Both the position numbers and the translations under genes were made by a program. Of a DNA stretch of 64,000 nt, positions 30,318-39,093 are shown one piece after another. The notes below the pieces were generated by a model. It was not told the origin of the DNA. It worked only from the letters and a program-made list of their open reading frames with translations, and ran no database searches. The stretch spans positions 1-64,000 of the forward strand of contig NZ_WBXM01000012.1 of assembly GCF_033042135.1 (NCBI RefSeq), written 5' to 3'. The DNA is from Haloechinothrix sp033042135 (GTDB taxonomy: Bacteria; Actinomycetota; Actinomycetes; Mycobacteriales; Pseudonocardiaceae). Position 1 is the first letter of the stretch, and every line of letters starts with the position of its first letter.

Positions 30318-31054
30318 TGGGACGTGTAACGGGCAAGGTCGCTCTGGTCAGTGGCGGCTCGCGCGGTATCGGCGCCGCGAGCGCACGGATGCTGGTCGCC
30401 GAAGGCGCTCAGGTGGTCATCGGCGACGTCCTCGACGGCGAGGGCACGGCACTCGCGGACGAGCTGGGCCAGGCGGCCCGCTACGTGCACCTCGACGTGA
30501 CGAGTGCCGAGGACTGGACGGCTGCCGTGGAAACCGCCGTCTCCGAGTTCGGCAAGGTCGACGTGTTGTTCAACAACGCCGGTATCGCCAACGGCGGCAT
30601 GTTGCAGCGCTTCGCGATGGACAAGTGGCAGCAGATCATCGACGTCAACCTGACCGGCCCGTTCCTGGGCATGCGGGCCGTAGCCGACTCGATGATCGCC
30701 GCAGGCGGCGGAGCGATCATCAACATGTCATCGATCGAGGGGTTGCGCGGCACCCCGTGGGCGCACGGCTACGTCGCGTCGAAATGGGGCCTGCGCGGCC
30801 TGACCAAGTCCGTGGCGATGGAGCTCGCACCGAACGGGATCCGCGTCAACTCGCTGCACCCAGGCCTGATCCGCACGCCCATCACCGAAGGGATCCCCGA
30901 CGACATGATCCCGATCCCACTCGGTCGCCCCGGTCAGCCGGAGGAGGTCGCATCGTTCGTGGTCTTCCTCGCCAGCGACGAGTCCTCGTTCGCCACCGGC
31001 TCCGAGTTCGTCATGGACGGCGGCACGGTCAACCAGATCCCGCACAAGGCGTGA
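30317..31054 (+). CDS. SDR, 3alpha/20beta-hydroxysteroid dehydrogenase-like
   Basis: This 245-residue short-chain dehydrogenase has SGGSRGIG, NNAGIANGG and YVASK, with a C-terminus (FATGSEFVMDGG) typical of the FabG3/20beta-HSD group such as Rv2002. ATG 30317 overlaps the upstream TGA by one base; GAGAGG gives the ribosome site. It forms an operon with the DapB-like gene and probably works on a hydroxy- or keto-steroid. Confidence 0.85.
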   Translation: MGRVTGKVALVSGGSRGIGAASARMLVAEGAQVVIGDVLDGEGTALADELGQAARYVHLDVTSAEDWTAAVETAVSEFGKVDVLFNNAGIANGGMLQRFAMDKWQQIIDVNLTGPFLGMRAVADSMIAAGGGAIINMSSIEGLRGTPWAHGYVASKWGLRGLTKSVAMELAPNGIRVNSLHPGLIRTPITEGIPDDMIPIPLGRPGQPEEVASFVVFLASDESSFATGSEFVMDGGTVNQIPHKA

Positions 31055-31086
31055 CGCGCTCCCGGAGGGCTACACACAACCTGTCG

Positions 31087-31764
31087 TCAGCCGTGGCAGC
31101 CTGCCCCGGGCGCGGCCGGTCGGATGGTCTCCGGGCGCCGCATCTCGGGCGGCACCGTGCACCTCACCGACGGGCGAAGGATCTGCATCGGAGCACGCGG
31201 GTGCCCTGGTGGCGGAAGTGTCAGGGCTACGCGCAGCGTCCACACCGCACCCGCGTGGTACTGCCACGAGACCAGTTCGGGGGCGAACACGTCAGTACCC
31301 GGAAAGGTCGGCACACGGTAGGCGGTCGCGTCGTGTTCGCCCCGCAGGAGCACCACATCGGCGCAGGTCTGCCACGCGAAGACCGCTGCGAGCAGCCACG
31401 GGGCGTCCCGCCGCCCGAACAGGTGCACCACCCATCTCCGCCGCCCCAACTCCCCCAGCAGCGGGTCCGCCTCGCTCCACCCCACGACGTACCAGCCCCC
31501 TCGCTCCGAACCGGCCAGCTCGTCGAAGCTCACCAGGGCATCCCGCGGCGCGGCACGCAACTGCCCGGCCTCCAGCGGACGCACATGCCACGGGCCCGGC
31601 GAGGAGGCCACCAGCGCCACGCCCCTGGGGCTCAGCCGCACGAACAAGCGTGCCCGCCACGCCTCTCCGTCGTGGCAGCCGATCGTCCACGTGTCCGGAT
31701 CGCGCTGCCAACCCAGCCGCGCCAGTAGCCGCACCACCGGGATCGCACGTTCGTGCCTGCCCAC
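31087..31764 (-). CDS. Hypothetical protein, Trp/Arg-rich
   Basis: This protein of 225 residues is not recognised. It has many Trp and Arg residues, alternating beta-like segments (GEAWRARLFVRLSPRGVALVAS; GGWYVVGW) and a Pro-rich tail from residue 190. No signal peptide or membrane helix is seen. GTG 31764 has GGAGGA 8 nt upstream. It is divergent from the GntR gene and convergent with the SDR gene. It may be part of the same small accessory island as GntR/GNAT. Confidence 0.65.
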   Translation of the reverse strand: MGRHERAIPVVRLLARLGWQRDPDTWTIGCHDGEAWRARLFVRLSPRGVALVASSPGPWHVRPLEAGQLRAAPRDALVSFDELAGSERGGWYVVGWSEADPLLGELGRRRWVVHLFGRRDAPWLLAAVFAWQTCADVVLLRGEHDATAYRVPTFPGTDVFAPELVSWQYHAGAVWTLRVALTLPPPGHPRAPMQILRPSVRCTVPPEMRRPETIRPAAPGAGCHG

Positions 31765-31835
31765 CGGGAATCCTCCGCCTGCCTTCCTGTGCCTCGATGT
31801 GGGATGAACCAGAACGGGTCCTGGTCACAGAAACC

Positions 31836-31901
31836 AACTGGCTTGAGCCACTAATGTAACTGGCCTGAGCCAGTGAACACAAGCACTGGCTCAGACCAGT
31901 T
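31836..31901. promoter_or_regulatory. Three-site GntR operator array
   Basis: Near-identical 17-bp dyads AACTGGCTTGAGCCACT (31836-31852) and AACTGGCCTGAGCCAGT (31858-31874) start 22 bp apart. A third in inverted orientation, CACTGGCTCAGACCAGTT, is at 31884-31901. The core is ACTGG-N7-CCAGT. The array ends just before a -10-like TAGAAT (31906-31911) and the GntR start. Confidence 0.75.
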
Positions 31902-31919
31902 GCGATAGAATTTCGACGT

Positions 31920-32705
31920 ATGACGACGACGCAGCCCGGGCCCGAGTTCCACCGAGGGGACTTTCGTGCCATCGCTCAGGACCTCCGCGACGCGATCGCG
32001 CGCGGCGACTACCAGCCAGGGGACAAGCTGCCGTCGGAACGAGCACTCGCCACCAAGCATCAGGCCGCCAGGAACACTGCACGGGAAGCGATCGCGCAGC
32101 TCCGCCATGAAGGCCTCGTCACCGCCGAACACGGACGCGGGGTATTCGTTCGCGAGAAGCCGCGGTGGATGCGCTTCGGGCGGCACCGCTACAGCTCCGC
32201 GATGCGCGCCACGAATGAACTCGGCCCGTTCGGCTCTGAAGCGGTAGCCCAGGGTAAGAGGCCACACGTGGACGTACCCAGCATCGCCAGGGTCACACCC
32301 CCGCCCGACGTCAGCGACCGCCTCGGACTTGAGCACAACACCGACGTCGTTCGGCGGGAGAACTGGTACTTCGCCGATGGCGATCCCATCCAGATCGGCG
32401 TGACCTACGCTCCGTGGGCGATCGTCGAGGGAACAGCACTCGCCGACTCCGCCGATATGGGGCCAGGAGGTATCTACGGGCTGTTCGAGAGTCTGGGATA
32501 CGCAATCACCTACATCCGCGAGGAGATCGCCGCGCGAATGCCCACCAACGCCGAAGCCGAAGGTCTCCAGGTCCCCGACGGCGTGCCAGTCATCGATCTC
32601 TGGCACACCGGCATCGACGCCAACCACCGGCCGTTCGAGGTCACGAACTTCGTCATGCGCGCCGATCACACCGCGCTGGACTACGACATGCCTATCGAGG
32701 ACTGA
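31920..32705 (+). CDS. GntR-family regulator, HutC/UTRA type
   Basis: This 261-residue regulator has a winged helix (GDYQPGDKLPSERALATKHQAARNTAREAI, residues about 30-60) and a UTRA ligand domain (residues about 95-250). TAGAAT sits 8 nt before the ATG, so the mRNA is probably leaderless. The three-site array just upstream suggests autoregulation. A GNAT acetyltransferase follows after 2 nt. Related proteins respond to sugars, amino acids or fatty acids; the ligand here is unknown. Confidence 0.87.
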   Translation: MTTTQPGPEFHRGDFRAIAQDLRDAIARGDYQPGDKLPSERALATKHQAARNTAREAIAQLRHEGLVTAEHGRGVFVREKPRWMRFGRHRYSSAMRATNELGPFGSEAVAQGKRPHVDVPSIARVTPPPDVSDRLGLEHNTDVVRRENWYFADGDPIQIGVTYAPWAIVEGTALADSADMGPGGIYGLFESLGYAITYIREEIAARMPTNAEAEGLQVPDGVPVIDLWHTGIDANHRPFEVTNFVMRADHTALDYDMPIED

Positions 32706-32707
32706 CC

Positions 32708-33250
32708 ATGCCCACCGGCCCTGCTATCCGGCCACGCCGGGACGACGATCTATCGACACTGGCCAACGTGCTCGTCCGCGTTCACGCCTACGACGGCTAT
32801 CCCGTCGAAGGGGTCGCCGACCCCGAGGCGTGGCTGCAACATCCGCGGGAGCTTCGTAGTTGGACGGCCGACATCGCTGGCTTTCCGGCTGGCCAGATCA
32901 CGCTCATCACGGCATCCGCTGAGGACGATGCCGCCCGGGTGTGGCACGAACACACCGGAGGCGATATCGACCGTCTCGCCATACCGGCGCGGTTGTTCGT
33001 TGACCCCGATCACCGGGGTACCGGGACAGGGCTCCAACTCATACGCACAGCCGTTCGGTACGCGCATTCCCTCGGACGCTCCGTTGCCTTCGACGTGATG
33101 GAGAAGGACTCCGCTGCGATCCGCGTTTACGAGCGCATGGGTGCGGTCCGACTGCGTAGCGTTACTCATCATCACGGCGGCGGCCTCACCGAGCCCGCCG
33201 CCGTCTTTATGGTGCCAAGCCCCGCGAACGAGACGCCTCCGCATCGCTGA
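32708..33250 (+). CDS. GNAT-family N-acetyltransferase
   Basis: This 180-residue acetyltransferase has the acetyl-CoA loop DPDHRGTGTG (residues 99-108) and the closing helix AIRVYERMGA. A His/Gly patch (VTHHHGGG) near the end is unusual. It begins 2 nt after the GntR stop, so it is co-transcribed and controlled by the same operator array. The substrate is unknown. Confidence 0.85.
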   Translation: MPTGPAIRPRRDDDLSTLANVLVRVHAYDGYPVEGVADPEAWLQHPRELRSWTADIAGFPAGQITLITASAEDDAARVWHEHTGGDIDRLAIPARLFVDPDHRGTGTGLQLIRTAVRYAHSLGRSVAFDVMEKDSAAIRVYERMGAVRLRSVTHHHGGGLTEPAAVFMVPSPANETPPHR

Positions 33251-33435
33251 GCGGACGCTCTTCGCTTGTTGAGCAGAACAGGTCGAGCATCGTCACGCAC
33301 ATTCGTATGTCAGCGGGTGGCTCCGGTACGACGTCACTCGCATGGACGAGGACCAATCGACATGTACGGCATCTAAGTTGTCAGATTGGCGACACCGTTG
33401 CCACAGTCGAGTCCGGTCGGTAAAGGAGAGTGCGC

Positions 33436-33810
33436 GTGTCGACCGAAAAGGGCCGAATCTTTCGGGAAGCATGGATCGCCGGAGTGACCAAGCACTACCC
33501 GGGAGAGCCCAAGCGAAGCTATATCGCGCCGTGGGAAGAAACCCCCGATTGGGAGAGGGAGAGTGCGGCGGCGGTGTACCAGCAGGTCCACGACTTCGTA
33601 CGGGCCACGCGAGGCAGCACCGCCAGGCTGAGTCGCGAGCAGAAAGGGCAGTTCGTCGCCCTGTGCTGGATCGGGCAGATCTACCGTCACTTCGAGGATC
33701 CGAAGCCGTCCTACGTGGCGAGCTGGCAGGATCTGCCCGACTGGCAGCGGGAAACCGACGCGGACATTTTCGAGCGGATCGAAGCCGAGGTTGACGGTAG
33801 CGGCATGTAG
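33436..33810 (+). CDS. Hypothetical protein with two internal repeats
   Basis: This 124-residue soluble protein contains two related units, KRSYIAPWEETPDWERESAA (about residues 26-45) and KPSYVASWQDLPDWQRETDA (about 91-110). Each has SYxAxW, PDWxRE and a following helix, so the gene arose by internal duplication. The pattern recalls RyR-like small domains but the match is not firm. GTG 33436 is chosen because GGAG lies 7 nt upstream. No partner is evident. Confidence 0.65.
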   Translation: MSTEKGRIFREAWIAGVTKHYPGEPKRSYIAPWEETPDWERESAAAVYQQVHDFVRATRGSTARLSREQKGQFVALCWIGQIYRHFEDPKPSYVASWQDLPDWQRETDADIFERIEAEVDGSGM

Positions 33811-33979
33811 CTAGCTCGCCGAACGTCGTCGTGCCGGTATCGCCCGGCTACCGCTACCAGACGTGGGCGGCCACGGTCCCATCCCCGTTCGCCACGACCC
33901 GAGCTGCCGTACTGTGCCCGGCGTGTAGCTGATCAGATCGGCCACACTGCTGGCGCGGGAGCCTCCATGCCCCCAGGCC

Positions 33980-34471
33980 TCAGCCTGCCGCTCGTGGTTC
34001 GAGCACCACGACGGGAATCTCACGGTCCGTCCACGACTGGTAGCTGGCGAAATCCGCATAGGTCTCGACAAGCCGCTCCCACAGCGCTTCGCGCTCCTTC
34101 CCGGTCGCGGTGCGTGCCCGTACGTGCCGGACTTCGTCGCCGACCTGGACGCGCGTGTCGGGGTCGGCGCGCAGGTTGAGGTACCACTGCGGGTGGTGGG
34201 GCAACCCGCCCTGCGAGGCGACCACAACCAGGTTGTCACCGTCCGGCATGTACAGCAACGGGGCGGTGAAAACCGTGCCCGACTTGCGCCCTCGATGGTC
34301 GAGCAGCAAGGTGTCGACGGGGTTTCGGAAACCCGCCCCGACGCGCCACTTGCTTCCTAGCCGTCCTCCCGTGCGCCGGTACAGCCACACCTGTGCCCGG
34401 CTCATGTACTTGATGATCGCGGGAACGACAGGAGAATCCAGCCCTTTGGGACGTCGCTTGATGCTGGCCAT
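33980..34471 (-). CDS. Deazaflavin (F420)-dependent nitroreductase-family protein, Ddn-like
   Basis: This 163-residue split-barrel protein has the Ddn family pattern: YRRTGGRLGSKWR, LLLDHRGRKSGTVFTAPLLY, GDNLVVVASQGG with HPQWYLNLRADP. Such proteins use F420H2 to reduce quinones or enones. ATG 34471 lies 2 nt after the upstream stop, and the gene ends the seven-gene tetR-cyp123 operon. Confidence 0.87.
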   Translation of the reverse strand: MASIKRRPKGLDSPVVPAIIKYMSRAQVWLYRRTGGRLGSKWRVGAGFRNPVDTLLLDHRGRKSGTVFTAPLLYMPDGDNLVVVASQGGLPHHPQWYLNLRADPDTRVQVGDEVRHVRARTATGKEREALWERLVETYADFASYQSWTDREIPVVVLEPRAAG

Positions 34472-34473
34472 GA

Positions 34474-35715
34474 TCAACCAATCGGTGTGATGGGTAGCGA
34501 ACGGCGTGGCTCGAACTCGAATGCCGACCCGGTGCTCACTCGGGTGACGGCGACTTCGGTGAACTCCTCGGCAGCCTCGTCTCGCTCGACGACGCGGCAG
34601 CTCCACTCCACGGGGTCGCCCTCGACCACGACATCGAGGCAGGGATCGACGGCACGGACGATGGCCTGGAGCGGCTTCACCGAGTGCGGCCCGCACAGCG
34701 CGATCCAGGCGTTGTCCTCGTGCGCGGGTGAGTGGCGCACGGTGAACCCGTCCTCGGTGAACTCGGCTCGGACGTAGGCGGCGGGGTTGAGCAGCGGGTG
34801 CAGCCGCAGCGTCCGGACCGCGCCTGCGATGCCGCCCGGCAGCCGCAGTGCGCGGTGGATGCGCTCCGCTGCGATCCCCGCGATGCCGGTCAGCTGCTTC
34901 AGGCACAGCGCCTTTGCGCCTTCGGGGTCGAGCCGATCGGATACCGCGCGAACGAACCCGAGGTTGAGCAGGTGCATCTGCAGGCACACCTCGTCGGCGA
35001 TCCGCGTCAGGGCCGAGTGCGAGAACTCGGCGAAGTCGAGGTCGCTGAGCAGCGGACCCGAGTAGTCCGCCTTACCCTGCTCCCCGGCATCGATCGGATC
35101 GAGCGTGACCGAGGCTGCGCGGGACTTCCTGTTCTCGGTACAGCCCGGCGATTCGTCCACCGCCGGATGGGACTCGTCGATCGTGACCGTCCACATACAA
35201 TGCGGATGCCGGTCAGGAGGCGTGCGCGGCGGCCGGTGCACCGGCCGTACCTGGGCCTTCGGGTTGGTGGCCACCGCGGTGGCGTCGAAGGTGGGGTCCT
35301 CGATGTCGTGGCACATGCCCTTGACATACTCCTGGCCCATCGGTTCGACGTCCATCAACGCACCACAGTGATCCAGGTGGAACGTGCCGTGGTTGGCGTC
35401 TTCCACGTGGTAGCGGAAGTCCATGAACTGGGGAGGGGCACCGATGTCGAGTTGCAGGCCTTTGAAGATCGTGACCACGTCGGTGCCCTGGAAGTTGAGG
35501 GCGCGTTGCATGCGCTCGGTATAGATGGGGCTGGCCGCCATCCACTCCTCGATCGCCACTTCGAGCATGCCTTCACGACCGAACTCGGAGATGCACCATG
35601 CCATGCCTGAACGATCGATCAGCTGCCCGGCCAGCAACAGCTCCGGCACCAGGTCGGCGAGATCGGTACGCGCCAGCTCGTGGTACCTACTGGTCATGTC
35701 GACAGAAGCGGACAT
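34474..35715 (-). CDS. Unrecognised 413-residue protein of the cyp123 operon
   Basis: I do not recognise a firm family. The soluble protein has conserved-looking blocks GTFHLDHCGALMDVEPMGQEYVKGMCHDIEDPTFD (spanning residues about 109-145, with Cys and His that could bind metal) and a HCMW motif, then an all-alpha second half. The Cys/His arrangement loosely recalls L-2-amino-thiazoline-4-carboxylate-hydrolase-like proteins. AAGGG precedes ATG 35715. Position between an NTF2-like and a Ddn-like gene in a P450 operon suggests a metabolic role on the same substrate. Confidence 0.7.
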   Translation of the reverse strand: MSASVDMTSRYHELARTDLADLVPELLLAGQLIDRSGMAWCISEFGREGMLEVAIEEWMAASPIYTERMQRALNFQGTDVVTIFKGLQLDIGAPPQFMDFRYHVEDANHGTFHLDHCGALMDVEPMGQEYVKGMCHDIEDPTFDATAVATNPKAQVRPVHRPPRTPPDRHPHCMWTVTIDESHPAVDESPGCTENRKSRAASVTLDPIDAGEQGKADYSGPLLSDLDFAEFSHSALTRIADEVCLQMHLLNLGFVRAVSDRLDPEGAKALCLKQLTGIAGIAAERIHRALRLPGGIAGAVRTLRLHPLLNPAAYVRAEFTEDGFTVRHSPAHEDNAWIALCGPHSVKPLQAIVRAVDPCLDVVVEGDPVEWSCRVVERDEAAEEFTEVAVTRVSTGSAFEFEPRRSLPITPIG

Positions 35716-35726
35716 GTTCACCCTTC

Positions 35727-36278
35727 TCACCAGATCGGTACCGGCGCCTTGCCTCGTGGAAAGTAGCCGGGAAGCGGTTCGCCCGAGACCGCGCGGTCGA
35801 TGCGCATCTTCATCCCGTCGGACAGCGCGTCGTTGGCGATCATCTCCTGGAACACCGCCGCGGCGTTGCCGAGATCGAAGAAGTCACGCTGCCAGTTCCA
35901 CTGCCAGTCACCGCCGTACCGGAACCAACTCCCGCCGATACCCGGCACCTCGTAGTGGCTGCCATCAGGCCGCGTCGCTGCCGCGATCTGCTTCCAGAAG
36001 CCGATCACCTCGCCGCTGCGATCGTCGATGACGATGCTCTGGTAGGGATACGTCCAGCCTTCGAGACCTGCCATCTCCTGACCGAGGGCGATCTCCCGGA
36101 TCTCCTCCCTGCCCACGGCCATGAAGTCCTGATCAGGACCCATGTTCCAACCGTAGGTGGCGTGTTCGGTGTACATGTCCGCCAGCGGGCGCCAGTCACC
36201 CAGTTCCTCGCAGCGCTTGTTCTCGTCGAGCCAGCGCCGCACCATCTCGTCCAGTTCCTCGCGCGGATACGAGGGCAT
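35727..36278 (-). CDS. SnoaL/NTF2-like protein
   Basis: This 183-residue protein has the NTF2-like start (REELDEMVRRWLDENKRCEELGDWRPLADMYTEHATYGW, split over residues 7-46) with a large aromatic-rich pocket. ATG 36278 is preferred over GTG 36287 because GGGAG then stands at a normal distance. It lies in the tetR-cyp123 operon, 11 nt before the 413-residue gene. It may be an isomerase or hydratase acting on the pathway intermediate. Confidence 0.75.
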   Translation of the reverse strand: MPSYPREELDEMVRRWLDENKRCEELGDWRPLADMYTEHATYGWNMGPDQDFMAVGREEIREIALGQEMAGLEGWTYPYQSIVIDDRSGEVIGFWKQIAAATRPDGSHYEVPGIGGSWFRYGGDWQWNWQRDFFDLGNAAAVFQEMIANDALSDGMKMRIDRAVSGEPLPGYFPRGKAPVPIW

Positions 36279-36305
36279 CGCCTTCACTCCCTGTGTCGTC
36301 GGTGT

Positions 36306-36497
36306 CTACTCGGAAAGCATCAGCGCCTGGGTCGGGCAGTACTGCACCGCGCGCCGCGCGTCGTCCCGATACTCCTCGCCCGGCTGATCGTCGAGGATCT
36401 CGACCTTCCCGTTCTTCGGTACGGAGAACAGCTCGGGAGCCTCGACCTCGCACATCGCGTGCCCCTGGCACAGATCGAGGTCAGCGCTGAGTCGCAT
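36306..36497 (-). CDS. Ferredoxin, P450 type (CxxHxxC)
   Basis: This 63-residue ferredoxin has CQGHAMC, with His in place of the second Cys, and CPTQAL at the end. AGGAGG precedes ATG 36497. It is two genes downstream of cyp123, and M. tuberculosis has the ferredoxin Rv0763c in the matching neighbourhood, so it probably feeds CYP123 and/or CYP51. Confidence 0.9.
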   Translation of the reverse strand: MRLSADLDLCQGHAMCEVEAPELFSVPKNGKVEILDDQPGEEYRDDARRAVQYCPTQALMLSE

Positions 36498-36522
36498 GTC
36501 ATCCTCCTCGTTCACGCCGGTG

Positions 36523-37305
36523 TCACGTTGATTCCCGTAGTGGAGCTTCCGGTTCCACCTCGAGCAAGGTCAGGTGCACACCACGAGGTACCGAGATCGC
36601 GGTCGTGACCGCGTCGGCGATATCCCCAGGGCGCAGGAAGTAGGAATGGCGGGCGAATCCCCAGTGGACCCAGTCCTGCAGCACGGCCTCGGCCTCATGG
36701 GCATCCCAGTCCATACCCATCCCGGTGCTCGTCGGGCCGGGCCGCACGATGGAGGCGCGCACACCGGTACCTTCCAGCTCCTTCTGCATGGTCCTGGCCA
36801 TCGCTTCCAGCCCGGACTTGGCAGGCACGTACCCGCCTACCCGTGGTCGCGGTGCCGGCACCACGTCGGAGCCGATGATCACCACATCGCCTCGCTGTCG
36901 CTCGATCATCCCCGGCACGACCTCGGCGACCAGCCGGTGCGCTCCGGCGAGGTGCACATCGATCTGCCGCAGGAACGCCTCAGGGTCCTGCTCGTGGATC
37001 AGCCCGGTATCCAGCTCGCCCGCACCGGAGACCGCGATCTCGATAGGCCCCAGGGCGTTCGTCGCCTCGGCGACGAAGCCGTTGACCGAATCGGTCTCCG
37101 CCACATCGAGCTTCAGCGCGATCGCCTCACCACCGCCTGCCCGGATGCTCTCGGCGACCTGCTCGCACACCTCCACCCGCCGAGCGCCGAGCGCCACCGG
37201 GTGACCGTGCCCTGCCAGCGCTCGGGCGGTCGCTTCCCCGATGCCGGACGAGGCACCGGTGACCACGACAGGCCGGCGCTGCGGGTGCGGGTCGAACCTG
37301 GGCAT
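36523..37305 (-). CDS. SDR-family oxidoreductase (Rv0765c-like)
   Basis: This 260-residue short-chain dehydrogenase has TGASSGIGEATARAL and the catalytic GYVPAKSG. A PTSTGMG loop follows. It starts 1 nt after the cyp123 stop. In M. tuberculosis an SDR (Rv0765c) lies between cyp51 and cyp123, so this is the likely counterpart. Confidence 0.86.
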   Translation of the reverse strand: MPRFDPHPQRRPVVVTGASSGIGEATARALAGHGHPVALGARRVEVCEQVAESIRAGGGEAIALKLDVAETDSVNGFVAEATNALGPIEIAVSGAGELDTGLIHEQDPEAFLRQIDVHLAGAHRLVAEVVPGMIERQRGDVVIIGSDVVPAPRPRVGGYVPAKSGLEAMARTMQKELEGTGVRASIVRPGPTSTGMGMDWDAHEAEAVLQDWVHWGFARHSYFLRPGDIADAVTTAISVPRGVHLTLLEVEPEAPLREST

Positions 37306-37306
37306 G

Positions 37307-38512
37307 TCAACCGACCTCCACGTTGATGGGAAGCTTCGCGAAGCCGCGAACGTTGGTGGAGTGCACCCGCTCGGCCTGTACGGCGTCCACCTCGTACGAC
37401 GAGACACGCTGGACCAGCTCGGTCAGCGCGATCCGCGCTTCCAGCCGCGCCAGGTGCGCGCCGAGGCAGAAGTGGGTGCCACCGCCAAAGCTGGCCAGCT
37501 GCGCTGCGCGATCCCTGTCGAGATCGAAGCTGTCGGGCCGCTCGAACACCCGGCCGTCGCGATTGGCGGAACCGACGAGCAGCAGCACGCGGGCACCACG
37601 AGGGACCAGGTTCCCGTAGTAGTCCAAGTCTTCCGCGGCGGTACGGACGATGATCTGGCTCGACGTGTCGTAGCGCAGGGTCTCTTCGATCCAATCCGGA
37701 ACCCGGTCGGGATCGGCCAGTGGCTTGGCAAGCTGGTCCGGGTTCTGCCATCCCCAGTACACCGCGTTGCCGAGCAACTTGGTCGTGGTCTCGTTTCCCG
37801 CCACGACCATCAGGAACAGGAAGCCGATGATCTCGTCGTCACTCAGCCGGTCGCCGTCGATCTCGGCATCGAGCAGGGCGGAGGTGAGGTCGTCGGTCCG
37901 TTCGGTGCGGCGCTGCGCCACCATGTCGGTGTAGTACTCGATGAGCCGCATCGCCGCTTCCATCGCCGAGCGTGGCACGTCGAGCACATCCTCCTCGCGG
38001 TGCATCACCGCGTCCGCCAGCGCGCGGACCTCGTCGCGATCGGCAGGGGGCACGCCCATGAGTTCGGAGATGACGTCCATCGGCAGCTTGCCCGCGAACT
38101 CGGCAATGAAGTCGAACTCCCCCTTGGCCAGTGCCGGGACGAGGTAGGTCCGGGTCAGCTCGAGGATGCGTTGTTCGAGCCTGCGGACCCGCCGTGGCGT
38201 GAATCCTTGTGAGACCAGTGAGCGCATGCGCATGTGACGCGGGTCGTCCATCGCGAGGAACGACATCGTCTTGTGCGCGTGTGGACCGTATGCCGCCGGA
38301 TCGAGCGACACCCCGTTCGCGCTCGACAGCCGGGTACTGTCCCGGAAGGCAGCCGTCACATCCTCGTAGCGCGACAACGCCCAGAAGTCCAACTCCTCGT
38401 TCCGGTAGATCGGCGCCTCGTCCCGCAATCTCGCGTACGTGGGATACGGATCCTCGTGGAAGCCGTAGTCGTACGGGTTGAACACGACCGCCTGGCCAGC
38501 GACGTGTGTCAT
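37307..38512 (-). CDS. cyp123: Cytochrome P450 CYP123-like
   Basis: This 401-residue P450 matches M. tuberculosis CYP123 closely from memory: NPYDYGFHEDPYPTY, FRDSTRLSSANGVSLDP, FAGKLPMDVISELMGVP, ADAVMHREEDV, VVAGNETTTKLLGNAVYW (I helix), EETLRYDTSSQ (ExxR) and haem loop FGGGTHFCLGAHLA. The substrate of CYP123 is unknown. Its ATG overlaps the tetR stop by 4 nt (ATGA), so the regulator and enzyme are co-translated. Confidence 0.93.
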   Translation of the reverse strand: MTHVAGQAVVFNPYDYGFHEDPYPTYARLRDEAPIYRNEELDFWALSRYEDVTAAFRDSTRLSSANGVSLDPAAYGPHAHKTMSFLAMDDPRHMRMRSLVSQGFTPRRVRRLEQRILELTRTYLVPALAKGEFDFIAEFAGKLPMDVISELMGVPPADRDEVRALADAVMHREEDVLDVPRSAMEAAMRLIEYYTDMVAQRRTERTDDLTSALLDAEIDGDRLSDDEIIGFLFLMVVAGNETTTKLLGNAVYWGWQNPDQLAKPLADPDRVPDWIEETLRYDTSSQIIVRTAAEDLDYYGNLVPRGARVLLLVGSANRDGRVFERPDSFDLDRDRAAQLASFGGGTHFCLGAHLARLEARIALTELVQRVSSYEVDAVQAERVHSTNVRGFAKLPINVEVG

Positions 38513-39093
38513 GATCGGCCCTCCATGATCAGTCGGGCGGACGACTCCAGCTGATCTGCCATCCGCTCGTACGAGCCATAACCGAGTCCGGTGTGGATGA
38601 ACGCTCCGACAAGGGAGGTCTCGAGCGTCCGCAGGACCGCGGGATCGGCGTCTTCTCCCAGCGCCTCGCTGAGCCTGCGGTGCCACTCGCGCCCGATCTC
38701 CTCCCTGAGGTGGATGACGTCGGGATCGTCACCGAGCAGGGCCGCGGTACAGGCCGAGGCGAGCTCGGGTTCGTCGACCACGAGTAGGGCAAGTTGCCGC
38801 AGGACGGTGACCACACGCCCCACCGCCGATGGCTCAGCCGTCGCCTCCTGAGGAAGGTCGCGCAGCCGCCGCCAGAAAACCTCGGTTACCAGGTGGTTTT
38901 TCGACGAGAAGTAGGTGTATGCGGTCGCGGGTGCCACCCCACCACGCGCCGCCACATTCCGCACCGTCAACGCCGAGTAGCCCACCGCACGCAGTTCCTC
39001 CACGGCGGCGTCGGTCAACCGACGCACCGTATCGGCCTGCCGCGGACTGAGTCGCCGTCGGGTGGACTCCTGGGCGATCGAACGACTGGACAT
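38509..39093 (-). CDS. TetR-family regulator of the P450 cluster (Rv0767c-like position)
   Basis: This 194-residue regulator has a TetR helix-turn-helix (LTVRNVAARGGVAPATAYTYFSSKNHL). It is paralogous to the TetR at 21478. ATG 39093 and the alternative GTG 39105 both fall inside 18-bp operator-like sequence, so it should repress itself. M. tuberculosis carries a TetR gene (Rv0767c) next to cyp123. Its likely targets are the genes behind the ACTGKACANNTGTMCAGT sites. Confidence 0.87.
   Translation of the reverse strand: MSSRSIAQESTRRRLSPRQADTVRRLTDAAVEELRAVGYSALTVRNVAARGGVAPATAYTYFSSKNHLVTEVFWRRLRDLPQEATAEPSAVGRVVTVLRQLALLVVDEPELASACTAALLGDDPDVIHLREEIGREWHRRLSEALGEDADPAVLRTLETSLVGAFIHTGLGYGSYERMADQLESSARLIMEGRS

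Noticed and set aside
31087..33810. A mobile element carrying the GntR/GNAT island
   Set aside because: No integrase, transposase, attachment-site repeat or tRNA boundary is visible, so transfer is only a suspicion.
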